Position numbers and translations under genes: made by a program. Positions 1 through 8,154 of a DNA stretch of 64,000 bases are shown here, piece by piece (the first letter of the stretch is position 1; every line of letters starts with the position of its first letter). The stretch is from positions 1,488,001-1,552,000 of the forward strand of contig NZ_CP099546.1 of assembly GCF_023973145.1 (NCBI RefSeq). Direction: 5' to 3'. This DNA comes from Natronosalvus vescus. GTDB lineage: Archaea; Halobacteriota; Halobacteria; Halobacteriales; Natrialbaceae. The notes below the pieces were generated by a model. That model was not told where the DNA came from, did not search any database, and saw only the letters and a list, made by a program, of their open reading frames with translations.

Positions 1-1047
1 GACGGCGACGGTGAGCTCCTCGTCCATGCCCGGTGCGTGGTGAGAGAGTTCCTGCAAGGACGGGGCGTCGGGTGGGTCGCCACCAACCTGATCACCGTAG
101 ACGTACTGCAAGGCGTCACAGACGTCGTCGCTTTCGATGCTCGGGGCATCTCCATCGTTGTAGCCACCGTAGAGGTCGTCGGCGTCGGTCGCCGCTAAAC
201 AGAGCCACGCTTGCCGCATTGCATCGCCACCGTCGAGATCCTGCGTCCCGAAGACAGCTTCCTGGGTCGCGAAGGCCGCGCTGTTCGCCGTCACTTCGAC
301 GTGGCGGTTCGAGATCACCTCGGAGACGGGCATCCCGCCATACTGGGCGTAGCCGCGAGCCCAGGCCACCGGGTAGAGGCGGCCGCTGAATTGGCGGCCG
401 AATCCGTCGCCCTCGAGCGCGCCGGTGTTGAGTGCGTCTTCGTACGCCTCGGTGCGCTGCTGGAGCTGGAAAATCGGCGACGGAACGTCGACGGTCACCG
501 GTTCGATTCGGGTTGCAACCTCGCGCCCGTCTCGTTCGACGGTCGTGCGAACGCCCTCGATAGTCACCTCGAGATGCCCCGACTCGGACGTCGAAATCTC
601 CATCCGACTCATCCGCTGCTCGAGTGATTCGACGTCGTCTGCGTGTGGCACGGATACGGTGGTCGTCGTCTCACGGATGTCTTGCCCGGCGGTATCGAGG
701 GCATCTTGGACGTTGAGATAGATGCGGAGTTTCAGGTAGTTCTCGAGGATCTCCCGTTCGGTACTCCCGTTGATCAGCTCTCCGTAGCTCGTGTTGGCCG
801 GTTCGACGATCGGTTCGCTGGCGACCTGTTCTGTCGCCTCGAGCGTCGCGTCTCGAATGGCGGTCTGGGTGGCGGCGGTCGTTCGATCCATAGCGACGGA
901 CGGATCGACGTCCGTTTCGGGAGCCGGCCGCGCCTCGAGCGCGCCGACGATGGTGAGGCTGCTGACGAGCAAGAGGACGCCGATCAGCGCGAACGGAATT
1001 CGCCCGCGGTCGTCGGCGGCGAAGGAAACGGTTCGCGGTCGGCTCAT
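1..1047 (-). CDS. DUF7286-like haloarchaeal membrane protein, 3' end outside window
   Basis: No known biochemical function. The visible protein starts MSRPRTVSFAADDRGRIPFA and is at least 349 residues, because the reading frame is still open at base 1. Residues about 15-37 (RIPFALIGVLLLVSSLTIVG) form a membrane segment just after a short charged N-terminus, as in proteins encoded with type IV pilin systems. A long soluble, probably extracellular, region follows. The ATG at 1047 overlaps the stop of the upstream gene by 4 bp (ATGA), which fixes the start and implies one operon with the next two genes. The DUF7286 label rests on remembered similarity of the N-terminus and gene order. Confidence 0.7.
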   Translation of the reverse strand, partial: MSRPRTVSFAADDRGRIPFALIGVLLLVSSLTIVGALEARPAPETDVDPSVAMDRTTAATQTAIRDATLEATEQVASEPIVEPANTSYGELINGSTEREILENYLKLRIYLNVQDALDTAGQDIRETTTTVSVPHADDVESLEQRMSRMEISTSESGHLEVTIEGVRTTVERDGREVATRIEPVTVDVPSPIFQLQQRTEAYEDALNTGALEGDGFGRQFSGRLYPVAWARGYAQYGGMPVSEVISNRHVEVTANSAAFATQEAVFGTQDLDGGDAMRQAWLCLAATDADDLYGGYNDGDAPSIESDDVCDALQYVYGDQVGGDPPDAPSLQELSHHAPGMDEELTVAV

Positions 1048-2024
1048 GTGTCCCACACCTGGACGACGATCGTGGTTTCGGCCACCGTGATCGCGTCGGC
1101 GGCGTCAGCGGGACGCTCGAAGCGGCTGTCCATGTCGCTCGCAAGTTTCTGGGTTAGCGCCTCCACGAGGATTGTGTTCGCTGTTTCGGCGTCGCTCGTC
1201 GACTGGGCGATCGCCTCCTCGAGGTCGCTCGGCTCGACGCCCTCGAGCGCGTTGGAAAACCGGGTGTATCGGTAGACGGTACGATCCCGGTCGAGGCCGC
1301 CACGCTCGAGTGCCAGCGTGGTCTGCTCCGGGGGGAAGTACCCATCCACGATGGTCGTTGCAACGGGTTCGGCGACGGCGTCGAAGTTGTGGTCGGATTC
1401 AGTATCCGCCGGCAACGCCGGATCGTCGAACCCGCTCGGCACCGTCATGGTAACGGTGCTAACGTCCGCGGTCGGTGGCGGCGTTCGTCCGACGCTCGTT
1501 CGCCCCTCGAGCGGTGCGTCCTCGTATGGCGACCAACTCGCGCTCACGGCTGTCGAGGCGTCGACGACGAACAGTTCGCTTGCGATGGGCCCCTCGAGCC
1601 TCGATTCGAATCCGGCTCCCTCGTGACCGAGCCACGCGTCGTCGACGGTAAGGTTCGCGCGGGTGGCATCGGCCAACAGCCCCGCTGTGGGGCCGTGAGT
1701 CACTCGAGTTCGTTCGTCAGGCGGATAGTCGTCGGGTTCATCGAAAACGTCGGCATCGGTTGCTGTAGCGTGCTCGAGCAGGGGATCGAACGAGAACTCC
1801 ACGCTGATCGTCGTCGAGCCGAGGAGTTCGACGACGTGATCGGCCGTCTCAGTCTGGTGGGTTTCGCTATCGTCTTCGGCCGCGAGATAGACCCCGAGTA
1901 CGCCGACGGCGGCGCTCACCAGCACGAGACAGAGGGCGACGTCGAGGACGGTGCTGACGCCGCGGGCGTCGAAGTCCCAATGAGATGGGTTCCAGCCCGG
2001 ATGAAGATCTCGAGAATGCGTCAC
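1044..2024 (-). CDS. DUF7284-like pilin-associated protein
   Basis: Uncharacterised haloarchaeal protein of 326 residues. After a polar leader (residues 1-22) comes a membrane segment around residues 23-48 (VSTVLDVALCLVLVSAAVGV), reminiscent of pseudopilin N-termini. The remaining 275 residues are soluble and acidic, probably outside the cell. It overlaps both neighbours by 4 bp (start/stop ATGA), so the three genes are translationally coupled. In haloarchaea such trios sit behind the ATPase and membrane-platform genes of a type IV pilus-like system. That context is inferred, because those genes are not in this window. Confidence 0.7.
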   Translation of the reverse strand: MTHSRDLHPGWNPSHWDFDARGVSTVLDVALCLVLVSAAVGVLGVYLAAEDDSETHQTETADHVVELLGSTTISVEFSFDPLLEHATATDADVFDEPDDYPPDERTRVTHGPTAGLLADATRANLTVDDAWLGHEGAGFESRLEGPIASELFVVDASTAVSASWSPYEDAPLEGRTSVGRTPPPTADVSTVTMTVPSGFDDPALPADTESDHNFDAVAEPVATTIVDGYFPPEQTTLALERGGLDRDRTVYRYTRFSNALEGVEPSDLEEAIAQSTSDAETANTILVEALTQKLASDMDSRFERPADAADAITVAETTIVVQVWDT

Positions 2025-2626
2025 GACCAGACCTCCACGTGAAGCGTACCGCTCGAAACTTTCCCGGTCGATTCCCGGACGGCGATGGGGCGACTTGCTT
2101 CGTCGACCGAGTTGTCTGCTGGCCTCGGCGGGTCGGAAGCCGGATGATCTGGTGGTGTTCTAGGCTCGTATTCACCGTGGACGTACCTCCCTGTGCTGAC
2201 CGCGACTGGCTGTCCGCGCTCGATCGTCGTCACCGTGATCGTGACGGTATTACCGTCTGGCAGTCGGTCGCTCGGAATTTCCGTGATCGGATCGGGCGTC
2301 GCGTGCGGGTCGTAGACGCCATCGGCCGCGACCGTCCCCTGGACGGACTCGAGCGTTGGCTCGGCCACCGATCGATCGGTGCTCGTTGGAAACATTCCGT
2401 AGAGGGCGCTGGCGTACAGGGCGAGCGCGAGACAGACCGTAGCAACGGCGACGAGTGCCGCGATGGGTTCGGTCTGGCCGCGTTCAGACGTGGTGTTCGC
2501 GTCAGGTTCCACGGTAGTTCGAATTGGGCCGGTCGACCGGAATTGCTTAGCGTTTTGCGCACGCGATGCCCAGCGAATCGGCCTGATCCAATCGATACGG
2601 GCATTATTAGACCTGAACGTCGTCAT
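2021..2626 (-). CDS. DUF7285-like pilin-associated protein
   Basis: First visible gene of the minus-strand trio; 201 residues. A basic, polar N-terminal stretch of about 50 residues precedes GQTEPIAALVAVATVCLALA, a typical haloarchaeal pilin-like membrane segment at about 50-75. The rest is polar and acidic. The start used gives an unusually long N-terminal extension, and a downstream start cannot be excluded. It overlaps the next gene by 4 bp. The gene is divergent from the cetZ paralogue at 2725, with about 100 bp between them that must hold both promoters. DUF assignment is by recall of the family pattern. Confidence 0.65.
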   Translation of the reverse strand: MTTFRSNNARIDWIRPIRWASRAQNAKQFRSTGPIRTTVEPDANTTSERGQTEPIAALVAVATVCLALALYASALYGMFPTSTDRSVAEPTLESVQGTVAADGVYDPHATPDPITEIPSDRLPDGNTVTITVTTIERGQPVAVSTGRYVHGEYEPRTPPDHPASDPPRPADNSVDEASRPIAVRESTGKVSSGTLHVEVWS

Positions 2627-2649
2627 GGCCCGCTCTGGCCGCTCGATCG

Positions 2650-2657
2650 TATATAAA
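2650..2657 (+). promoter_or_regulatory. TATA box for the cetZ paralogue
   Basis: TATATAAA in otherwise GC-rich DNA. Transcription would start about 26 bp from the box centre, near 2679. That lies after the upstream ATG at 2674 and supports the ATG at 2725 as the real CetZ start. Confidence 0.6.
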
Positions 2658-2724
2658 CTATCAGTGGGTCAGCATGTCGGAGTTTCCGGAACGTTCAATT
2701 GGCCATGTGCGTATTGACGAACGT

Positions 2725-3816
2725 ATGAAAGTTGCCCTGATTGGTGTGGGACAGGCCGGCGGCAAGGTGGCCGAACGCCTCACCGAATTCGACGCTGATA
2801 TGGGGTTCAACGCCGTCCAGGGAGCCCTGGCGGTGAACTCCGCGACCCCCGACCTCCAGTCTCTCGAGTACGTCGAAACGCAGTTGATCGGTGCCGATCG
2901 CGTCAACGGTCACGGCGTCGGCGGCGACAACGAACTCGGCGCTGAGATCATGCAGTCGGACATCCAGGAGGTGCTGGGATCGCTCGACGGCCACGTCACC
3001 TCCCGTGCGGAGGCCATCGTCGTCGTCGCTGGCCTCGGTGGCGGCACCGGGAGCGGGGGTGCACCCGTGCTCGTCCATCACCTCAAACGGGTGTACGACG
3101 TACCGGTGTACGCACTCGGCGTTCTCCCGGGACGAAACGAAGGCTCGCTCTATCAGGCGAACGCCGGTCGGTCGCTGAAAACGGTCGTCCGCGAAGCCGA
3201 CGCCACGATCCTCGTGGACAACGACGCCTGGCACAGCCAGGGTGAAAGCGTCGAAAGCGGCTTCGATTCGATCAACCAGCACATCGCCCAGCGCTTCGGC
3301 CTGCTGTTTGCCTCCGGCGAGGCCGTCGAAGGGGTCGGCGAGAGCGTCGTCGACTCGAGCGAAGTGATCAATACGCTCCGGCAGGGTGGTATCGCGGCGC
3401 TTGGGTACGCGAGTGCGCCCGCAAGCGACGATTCCACGCAGAACATCAGGAACGTCATGAGCGTCTCCCGGCAGGCGTTGCTGACGGGGACGAGTCTTCC
3501 GGAAGCCCGCAAGGGGGACGCCGCACTGCTGGTCATCGCCGGTCGACCGGAATCGATTCCCCGGAAAGGCGTCGAGAAGGCGCGCCGATGGCTCGAGGAC
3601 GAAACCCAGAGCATGCAGGTTCGTGGCGGGGACTTCCCGCTCGACACCGATCGCGTCGCTGCGCTCGTCCTGGTCGGCGGTGTCGAGCGATCGGAGCGCA
3701 TTCAGCAGTTCCTCGACAGAGCTCGAGCGGCCCAGAAAGCCGAAGCCAAAAAAGAGGACGACTCGAGCGATCCGGCGGATCCATTTGCCAACGATCAACT
3801 CGAGAACCTGTTCTGA
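2725..3816 (+). CDS. cetZ: CetZ-family tubulin-like GTPase (divergent paralogue)
   Basis: Predicted cytoplasmic GTPase of the archaeal CetZ branch of the tubulin/FtsZ superfamily, which contributes to cell shape in haloarchaea. It has 363 residues, normal for CetZ. Visible motifs are the N-terminal MKVALIGVGQAGGK, the GHGVGGDNELGAE loop, and the tubulin signature GGGTGSGG at about 105-112. A short acidic tail ends in ENLF, close to the family's conserved C-terminal end. The start at 2725 is chosen because it gives the family N-terminus; an ATG at 2674 would add 17 unrelated residues. It differs much more from characterised CetZ1 than the copy at 6114 does, so it is a second subtype with unassigned role. 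Confidence 0.9.
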   Translation: MKVALIGVGQAGGKVAERLTEFDADMGFNAVQGALAVNSATPDLQSLEYVETQLIGADRVNGHGVGGDNELGAEIMQSDIQEVLGSLDGHVTSRAEAIVVVAGLGGGTGSGGAPVLVHHLKRVYDVPVYALGVLPGRNEGSLYQANAGRSLKTVVREADATILVDNDAWHSQGESVESGFDSINQHIAQRFGLLFASGEAVEGVGESVVDSSEVINTLRQGGIAALGYASAPASDDSTQNIRNVMSVSRQALLTGTSLPEARKGDAALLVIAGRPESIPRKGVEKARRWLEDETQSMQVRGGDFPLDTDRVAALVLVGGVERSERIQQFLDRARAAQKAEAKKEDDSSDPADPFANDQLENLF

Positions 3817-3847
3817 GGGCCGAAACTACCGATCGGATCGGTCGATC

Positions 3848-5542
3848 CTAGAGCCCCGTGATGTTCCCGTCGTCGTCCACGTCGAGTTGACGAGCAGCTG
3901 GTTCACTCGGTAGTCCCGGCATGGTCATCACGTCCCCGGTGAGTGCGACGACGAAGCCTGGTCCGGCCGATGGATAGAGTTCGCGGACGGTCAGCGTCCA
4001 GTCGGTGGGGACACCCAGTTTGCCCGGCTCGTCAGAGAGCGAGGACGGCACCTTCGAGAGACAGACCGGGAGGTCGCCGAACCCGAGGCGCTCGAGGCGC
4101 TCGAGGTCGGTACGGGCGGACGAGGTAAATTCGACGCCGTCGGCCCCGTACACGTTGGTGGCGACGGTTTCGATCTTTTCTTCGAGGGGCGTCTCGAGAT
4201 CGTACAGTGGCTCGAAATCTGGTGCGCCTTCGTCGGCCGCATCCCTGACTGCTCTGGCCAGTTCGATCCCGCCCTCGCCGCCCCGTCGGTAGACGTCCGA
4301 GACGGCCGCTCGTACGCCGAGATCCTGACAGTGCGCGCGTACCGCCTCGAGTTCCGCGTCGATGTCGTCCGGGAAGCGGTTGATCGCGACGACGGGATCG
4401 AAGCCGACCTGCCGGAGTACCTCGACGTGGTGATCGAGATTGTCGAACCCGGCCTGGAGGGCCTCGAGATCCTCGCCACCCTCGTGGTCGCCGTTACTGC
4501 CGTGATGTTTGAGCGCGCGGACGGTAGCGACGAGGACGACGGCATCGGGCTCGAGGTCGTTTCGCGAGACGATGTCGAAGAACTTCTCGGCCCCGAGGTC
4601 GGCGCCGAACCCGGCTTCGGTGATGACGTAGTCGGCGAGGGAGAGCCCGACCTGATCGGCGACGACGCTGTTCGTGCCGTGGGCGATGTTGGCGAACGGC
4701 CCACCGTGGACGAACGCCGGGGTTCCGGCCAGGGTCTGGACGAGGTTCGGTCTGACGGCATCGCGCAGGACGGCAGCGACTGCCCCAGTGACACCCAGAT
4801 CGTCGACGGTTACTGGCTGGTCGTCGCGGTCGTACGCGACGATTACGCGACCAACGCGACGTTTGAGGTCGGGGATATCCGCCGCCATGCAGACGACCGC
4901 CATCAGTTCAGAGGCAGCGGTGATGACGAAGTTCGACTCGCGTGGCACGCCGTGGACGGAACCACCGAGGCCGACGACGACGTTTCGGAGTGCCCGGTCG
5001 TTCATATCCATCGCGCGTGGCCAGACCACGTCGCCGACGTCGATCGAGGGATCGTGTCCCTGGTGGATGTGGTTGTCGACCATCGCCGCGACGAGGTTGT
5101 GCGCGACGGTGATCGCGTGAATGTCGCCCGTGAAGTGGACGTTGATGTCGTCCATTGGTACGATCTGTGCGTAGCCCCCACCCGTCGCCCCGCCTTTGAT
5201 GCCGAAAATCGGGCCGAGCGAGGGTTGCCGGACGGCGACGAGCCCATCTTCACCGAGTTCACCGAGGCCCTGACCGATGCCGACGGTCGTGAGCGTCTTT
5301 CCTTCGCCCGCACGCGTCGGGGTCATTGCCGTGACGAGGACGAGGCGACCATCACGGTCGTCGCTCGAACGTAGCTGAATCGCCCTGTGAGTGATCTTGG
5401 CTTTGTTCGGGCCGACACGTTCGATCTCGTCGGGCTCGAGTCCGAGATCGGCGGCGACGTCTTCGATCGGTCGGGTTTCTGCTGCGTTCGAGATTTCGGC
5501 ATCGCTGGGGACGTCTTCGAGGAGCCTGGTGGGATCAGTCAT
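3848..5542 (-). CDS. fhs: Formate-tetrahydrofolate ligase
   Basis: Catalyses ATP-dependent formylation of tetrahydrofolate to 10-formyl-THF, feeding one-carbon units to purine synthesis. It has 564 residues, the normal family length. The nucleotide loop TPTRAGEGKT is at 74-83, followed by the characteristic RQPSLGPIFGIKGGATGGG stretch and NVHFTGDIHAI. The C-terminal GFVVALTGDVMTMPGLPS is also family-typical. It is a single gene, convergent with the first cetZ (31 bp between stops) and divergent from cetZ1. Possession of fhs varies among haloarchaea, so it is informative about folate metabolism in this strain. Confidence 0.95.
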   Translation of the reverse strand: MTDPTRLLEDVPSDAEISNAAETRPIEDVAADLGLEPDEIERVGPNKAKITHRAIQLRSSDDRDGRLVLVTAMTPTRAGEGKTLTTVGIGQGLGELGEDGLVAVRQPSLGPIFGIKGGATGGGYAQIVPMDDINVHFTGDIHAITVAHNLVAAMVDNHIHQGHDPSIDVGDVVWPRAMDMNDRALRNVVVGLGGSVHGVPRESNFVITAASELMAVVCMAADIPDLKRRVGRVIVAYDRDDQPVTVDDLGVTGAVAAVLRDAVRPNLVQTLAGTPAFVHGGPFANIAHGTNSVVADQVGLSLADYVITEAGFGADLGAEKFFDIVSRNDLEPDAVVLVATVRALKHHGSNGDHEGGEDLEALQAGFDNLDHHVEVLRQVGFDPVVAINRFPDDIDAELEAVRAHCQDLGVRAAVSDVYRRGGEGGIELARAVRDAADEGAPDFEPLYDLETPLEEKIETVATNVYGADGVEFTSSARTDLERLERLGFGDLPVCLSKVPSSLSDEPGKLGVPTDWTLTVRELYPSAGPGFVVALTGDVMTMPGLPSEPAARQLDVDDDGNITGL

Positions 5543-6036
5543 GATGAGGGATTCGAGAGTAGCGTAGTTAAACGATGGCCGTGATTGTTACAGGCTGGGA
5601 ATTCCGGATTGCCAGGGAGCGCCGATCGATGACCACCGCCACATCAGACGCTGGCCACGACGTCGACGTCGATTCGTCCCGACACGAGACGAGATGTGCG
5701 CGTCACGAGAGGGCCGTATCGAGTCAGACGCGGTTGTTGTACTGATCAAGCCATGGAAGACCGGGTCGTGAGACTGGGATTCGAACTCGTGTGGTGAAAC
5801 GCGTCACAAATATAGTGACAACTGAAGCGATTTCCACACCGATCGTAGACACGTCTTGCGATCGGTTGTGCATGTCTTTCAATGGCTACTATCAATCGAC
5901 GTGTGAACAATGGCACACGTTACATATCACAGACGGTATAAAAGTCAAATTAACTACTGGTATCTTCGTCCTATCCAACAGTCCCAAAAGCACTAAATCA
6001 CCGCTCTGCACAGCGGTTTCGTCGATATATTGGGTT

Positions 6037-6055
6037 GGTGGACATTCAGTCCATC
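6037..6055 (+). promoter_or_regulatory. Candidate operator before the cetZ1 promoter
   Basis: GGTGGAC-ATTCA-GTCCATC is an inverted repeat with 6 of 7 paired positions. It ends 6 bp before the TATA box, overlapping the position where TFB or a repressor would bind. Function is inferred only. Confidence 0.35.
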
Positions 6056-6061
6056 ACAAAG

Positions 6062-6068
6062 TTTATAT
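6062..6068 (+). promoter_or_regulatory. TATA box of cetZ1
   Basis: TTTATAT, 46 bp before the ATG at 6114. Expected transcription start is near 6092, leaving a short leader of about 20 nt. Confidence 0.5.
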
Positions 6069-6113
6069 CCTTCATCGCTCTGTTTTCAGTTCAACGGAGC
6101 CCCCTGACTAACA

Positions 6114-7295
6114 ATGAAGCTGGCGATGATCGGATTCGGACAGGCCGGTGGGAAAATCGTCGATCGTTTTCTCGACTACGACGATCGAACGAATAGCGGA
6201 ATCGTCCGTTCGGCGATCGCTGTTAACTCGGCGAAAGCGGATCTCATCGGACTGGACAATATCCCCAAGGAGAATCGCGTACTCATCGGCCAGGCCCGGG
6301 TAAAGGGCCACGGCGTGGGTGCAGACAACGAACTCGGCGCGGAAATCGCCGAAGAGGACATCGACGAAGTGCAAAACGCCGTCGATGCGATTCCAACCCA
6401 CGAGGTCGATGCGTTTCTCGTCGTCTCCGGGATGGGTGGCGGAACTGGCTCGGGTGGTGCCCCCGTCCTCGCAAAGCATCTCAAGCGAATTTACACGATT
6501 CCTGTCTACGGTCTCGGCGTCTTGCCTGGAACGGACGAAGGTGGCATCTATACCCTGAACGCCGCCCGATCGTTCCAGACGTTCGTCCGCGAGGTCGACA
6601 ACTTGCTCGTCTTCGACAACGACTCCTGGCGACAGACCGGCGAGTCCGTGGAAGGCGGCTACGACCAGATCAACGAGGAGATCGTTCGCCGGTTCGGCAT
6701 CCTCTTCGGTGCCGGTGAGGTCGGCGAAGGCCAGGAGGTGGCCGAAAGCGTCGTCGACTCTTCGGAGATCATCAACACCCTCTCTGGCGGCGGCGTCTCC
6801 ACGGTTGGCTACGCCTCGGAGGACGTCGAACTCAACACCGGCGGTGGCCTTCTCTCCCGATTTACCGGCGGCGGCGCCGGCGCCGACGACGGCCTCGACG
6901 CGGCCAACACGACCAACCGCATTACGAGCCTCGTCCGCAAGGCCGCCCTCGGCCGACTGACCCTGCCGTGTGAGATCGAGGGCGCTGAGCGTGCCCTCCT
7001 CGTCCTCTCCGGCCCCAGCGAGTACCTGAACCGGAAAGGCATCGAGCGCGGGCGGAAGTGGCTCGAGGAGGAGACCGGTTCGATGGAGGTACGGGGCGGG
7101 GACTACCCCCAGAACGTCCCCGAAGTGTCGGCGGCGATCTTGCTCTCGGGCGTCACGAACGTCCCGCGGATCAAGCGCCTCCAGCAGGTGGCGATCGAAG
7201 CCCAGGACAACATGGAAGACATCGAGTCCCAGAGCAAGGAGAACCTCGAGACCCTCGTCGAAGACGACGAGGACGAACTCGAGCCGCTGTTCTGA
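6114..7295 (+). CDS. cetZ1: CetZ1 tubulin-like cell-shape protein
   Basis: Tubulin/FtsZ-superfamily GTPase that in Haloferax volcanii is required for rod shape and normal motility; acts under the membrane in the cytoplasm. It has 393 residues, as in CetZ1. Family features are MKLAMIGFGQAGGK at 1-14, VKGHGVGADNELGAE, GMGGGTGSGGAP at about 106-117, YTLNAARSFQTFVREVDN, and the conserved C-terminal tail rich in Asp/Glu ending ELEPLF. The glycine-rich linker after ELNTGGGLLSRFTGGG is also typical. It is very similar along its whole length to the well-studied protein, unlike the paralogue at 2725. It is probably monocistronic, with its own promoter in a long intergenic region. Confidence 0.95.
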   Translation: MKLAMIGFGQAGGKIVDRFLDYDDRTNSGIVRSAIAVNSAKADLIGLDNIPKENRVLIGQARVKGHGVGADNELGAEIAEEDIDEVQNAVDAIPTHEVDAFLVVSGMGGGTGSGGAPVLAKHLKRIYTIPVYGLGVLPGTDEGGIYTLNAARSFQTFVREVDNLLVFDNDSWRQTGESVEGGYDQINEEIVRRFGILFGAGEVGEGQEVAESVVDSSEIINTLSGGGVSTVGYASEDVELNTGGGLLSRFTGGGAGADDGLDAANTTNRITSLVRKAALGRLTLPCEIEGAERALLVLSGPSEYLNRKGIERGRKWLEEETGSMEVRGGDYPQNVPEVSAAILLSGVTNVPRIKRLQQVAIEAQDNMEDIESQSKENLETLVEDDEDELEPLF

Positions 7296-7438
7296 ACGTC
7301 TGATCGGTCGTCCCATTTCTGAACCGCGTTACGCGTTTTCCCACCGCTGAGCCTGGCCTACACAGCGCGTGTGAGCGTCGACGTCGATCCCGTCGCTATC
7401 CGACGTGCTTTTAGCTCCCGGTTCGAAACTCTCGGCGA

Positions 7439-8071
7439 ATGCACGTCGTCGTTCCGTTCGCCGGTGAAACGCCGAAGTCGCGGCTCGCGCCCGCCCTCGA
7501 GTCGACCGAGCGCCGGGAGTTCGCTCGAGCGATGCTCGCGGACGTCTGTACGGCGATACAGGAAACCGGACGGGAGCCGACGATTCTCTCGACAGAACCG
7601 CTATCGGCGTCGGTTCTGGAGTCTATCCCAGGCACCGTCGAGGTCGACGACCAATCGCTCTCCGTCGCCGTCAATGCGATCCTCGAGTCCACCGACGGAC
7701 CGGTTGCAGTCGTGATGGCCGATCTCCCGCTCGTGACGCCGGCCGTCCTCAAGCGGCTGTTCGACGCGGTGGGTGACGTGATCGTCGCCCCAGGACGCGG
7801 CGGCGGCACGAACGCGCTCGTCGTTCGTCACCCGGAGTTTCGAACGGATTACCACGGGGCGTCTTATCTCGATCACCAGAAAATCGCGCGCGAGGTGGGT
7901 GCCACGCTCGAGACGATCGACTCGTTTCGCCTGTCGACGGACATCGACGAACCCGACGACCTGGTCGAGGTCTGGCTCCACGGCGGGGAACGTTCACGAA
8001 CGGCGCTCGAGCAGTTCGGGTTCGGGCTCGAGACGACCGCGGGTCGGGTTCGATTGGTTCGAACGGACTGA
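7439..8071 (+). CDS. cofC: 2-phospho-L-lactate guanylyltransferase
   Basis: Activates 2-phospholactate (or a related C3 acid) with GTP in coenzyme F420 biosynthesis. It has 210 residues. The N-terminal nucleotidyltransferase motif MHVVVPFAGETPKSRLAP matches the family, followed by VVMADLPLVTP (metal-binding aspartate) and APGRGGGTNAL. A TATA-like element near 7408-7415 lies about 27 bp before the ATG, suggesting a leaderless transcript. It is followed after 83 bp by cofG in the same direction, consistent with an F420 synthesis pair. Confidence 0.93.
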   Translation: MHVVVPFAGETPKSRLAPALESTERREFARAMLADVCTAIQETGREPTILSTEPLSASVLESIPGTVEVDDQSLSVAVNAILESTDGPVAVVMADLPLVTPAVLKRLFDAVGDVIVAPGRGGGTNALVVRHPEFRTDYHGASYLDHQKIAREVGATLETIDSFRLSTDIDEPDDLVEVWLHGGERSRTALEQFGFGLETTAGRVRLVRTD

Positions 8072-8154
8072 TAGACGAGTCGTCGTCCGGAAACGCCTCG
8101 AGTGCGACGACCGTCCGACAGGCTATTGACGCTGGGGACGACTCACTCGAGATA

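Larger units (their letters stand above)
5543..6113. other. Long intergenic region upstream of cetZ1
   Basis: No convincing gene in 571 bp. The fhs-proximal half is GC-rich. From about 5800 it becomes AT-rich, as expected for regulatory DNA. It contains a small hairpin (CCGCT/AGCGG, 6001-6016) and an imperfect palindrome at 6037-6055 directly before a TATA box. An open frame at 5791-6111 encodes a composition unlike haloarchaeal proteins and is not called. Confidence 0.6.

Noticed and set aside
33-1275. Several long plus-strand and alternative-frame reading frames opposite the DUF7286/DUF7284 genes
   Set aside because: Their products are Arg/His/Ser-rich with no family features; they mirror the GC-rich third-codon bias of the real minus-strand genes.
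2695-3798. Long minus-strand frames opposite both cetZ genes (also 6108-7316)
   Set aside because: Antisense shadows: the plus strand encodes complete CetZ proteins with all motifs.
4331-5374. Plus-strand frame of 347 codons opposite fhs
   Set aside because: fhs is complete on the minus strand and the opposite product has no recognisable domain.
5780-5800. Sequence resembling a tRNA T arm on the minus strand (GAGTTCGAATCCCA)
   Set aside because: The flanking bases do not pair as a T stem and no acceptor, D or anticodon arm can be drawn.
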